Shown: positions 63,750-64,000 of the stretch, piece by piece | Numbering within the stretch: the first letter of the stretch is position 1 | Layout: each line of letters begins with the position of its first letter | Assembly: GCA_021234155.1 (NCBI GenBank) | Contig: JAJEKV010000168.1 | Coordinates: forward strand, 429,352-493,351 | From: Isoetes taiwanensis | Lineage: Eukaryota > Streptophyta > Lycopodiopsida > Isoetales > Isoetaceae | DNA: 64,000 nucleotides | Direction: 5' to 3' | Notes under the pieces: model-generated | What the model saw: only the letters and a program-made list of their open reading frames with translations | Told to the model about the DNA's origin: nothing | The model's database searches: none | Program-made: the position numbers and the translations under genes

Positions 63750-64000
63750 CCTGTTGTTGAAGTAACTTTTCTATGCATTAAGGCATGGACTTGCAAACCT
63801 AATGTAATCGTAATGTGAACCGCATTAAAACACAAACATTAATATATTGTTTATATAGTTCCAAGATCAAGTTATACTTAGTGTAAGTTGTAAAAATACC
63901 GTAGCGTAAGGTCTCAAGATTCAAGATTCAAGACTCAAGATTCATCCGTAAGGTCCTGCAGTGTGTGAGATCAGCAATGGTCCCGTTCCCAAAAAATTGT
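63750..64000. other. Spacer with a short tandem repeat
   Basis: AT-rich, non-coding. CAAGATTCAAGATTCAAGACT, four units of 7 bp (63915-63945), is the only notable feature. Confidence 0.5.

Noticed and set aside
1-64000. tRNA or rRNA genes
   Set aside because: No cloverleaf-compatible A/B box pairs or rRNA-like stretches were noticed. The tRNA-related words found are primer binding sites.

Overview
This window looks like repeat-dominated nuclear DNA of a land plant. The evidence is nested Ty3/gypsy LTR retrotransposons of Athila-like and chromovirus-like types, Helitrons, relics of eukaryotic transposase families, GT-AG introns and plant-style TATA/CCAAT promoters. I found no bacterial operons, rRNA, tRNA or CRISPR. 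The species cannot be named; a non-seed plant (bryophyte, lycophyte or fern) is a guess from the mix of repeat families. Almost every coding region is broken. The window is best read as a record of insertions.

Layout. (1) 1-4099, minus strand: decayed chromovirus-like gag-PR-RT-RH-IN. (2) 4160-8440, minus strand: two tandem promoter-plus-ORF cassettes, each preceded by two ~65-bp imperfect palindromes. A minus-strand initiator-Met primer binding site (8441-8452) and a ~1.5-kb LTR (8454 to ~10000) follow. Regions 1 and 2 may be one large element. (3) 10830-37900, plus strand: a nest of elements. Integrase fragment X (10830-14686) is split by Helitron 1 (11222-14120). Athila-like element Y (5' LTR 14687-15280) sits in X. 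A second copy of the same family, Z (16267-35469, two 594-bp LTRs, 5-bp target duplication), sits inside the gag of Y. Z is itself split by an ~8.3-kb insert (22409-30665) carrying long simple arrays and an Hsp70-like gene fragment. Downstream of pol, Z carries a short antisense Cys-rich ORF with its own TATA box and a long coiled-coil ORF that ends inside the 3' LTR. Y resumes at 35475 and is truncated near 37900.

(4) 38000-47900: relic of an autonomous Helitron N-terminal region (38971-40545), then a transposase-like gene (41069-46433) split by Helitron 2 (41622-44447), a sister of Helitron 1. A minus-strand LTR fragment (447-bp LTR) follows. (5) 47900-54500: the most unusual part. A minus-strand split gene (48451-52454) has a ParB-like middle and a DNA-methyltransferase-like end, a combination typical of phage and bacterial modification enzymes but here interrupted by GT-AG introns. 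A plus-strand split gene of unknown function starts about 0.9 kb away. The 9-mer AAATGGCGC (either strand) occurs at least 18 times in 5.7 kb, only in the introns and flanks of these two genes. (6) 54860-57250: DUF7869-type transposon relic. (7) 59264-63198: two more copies of the 447-bp LTR, one with internal sequence and one solo.

Apart from the transposon proteins there is no evidence of a working pathway. The methyltransferase-like gene and its motif-filled introns, the cassettes with palindromes upstream of TATA boxes, and the antisense ORF of Z are the best candidates for undescribed biology.
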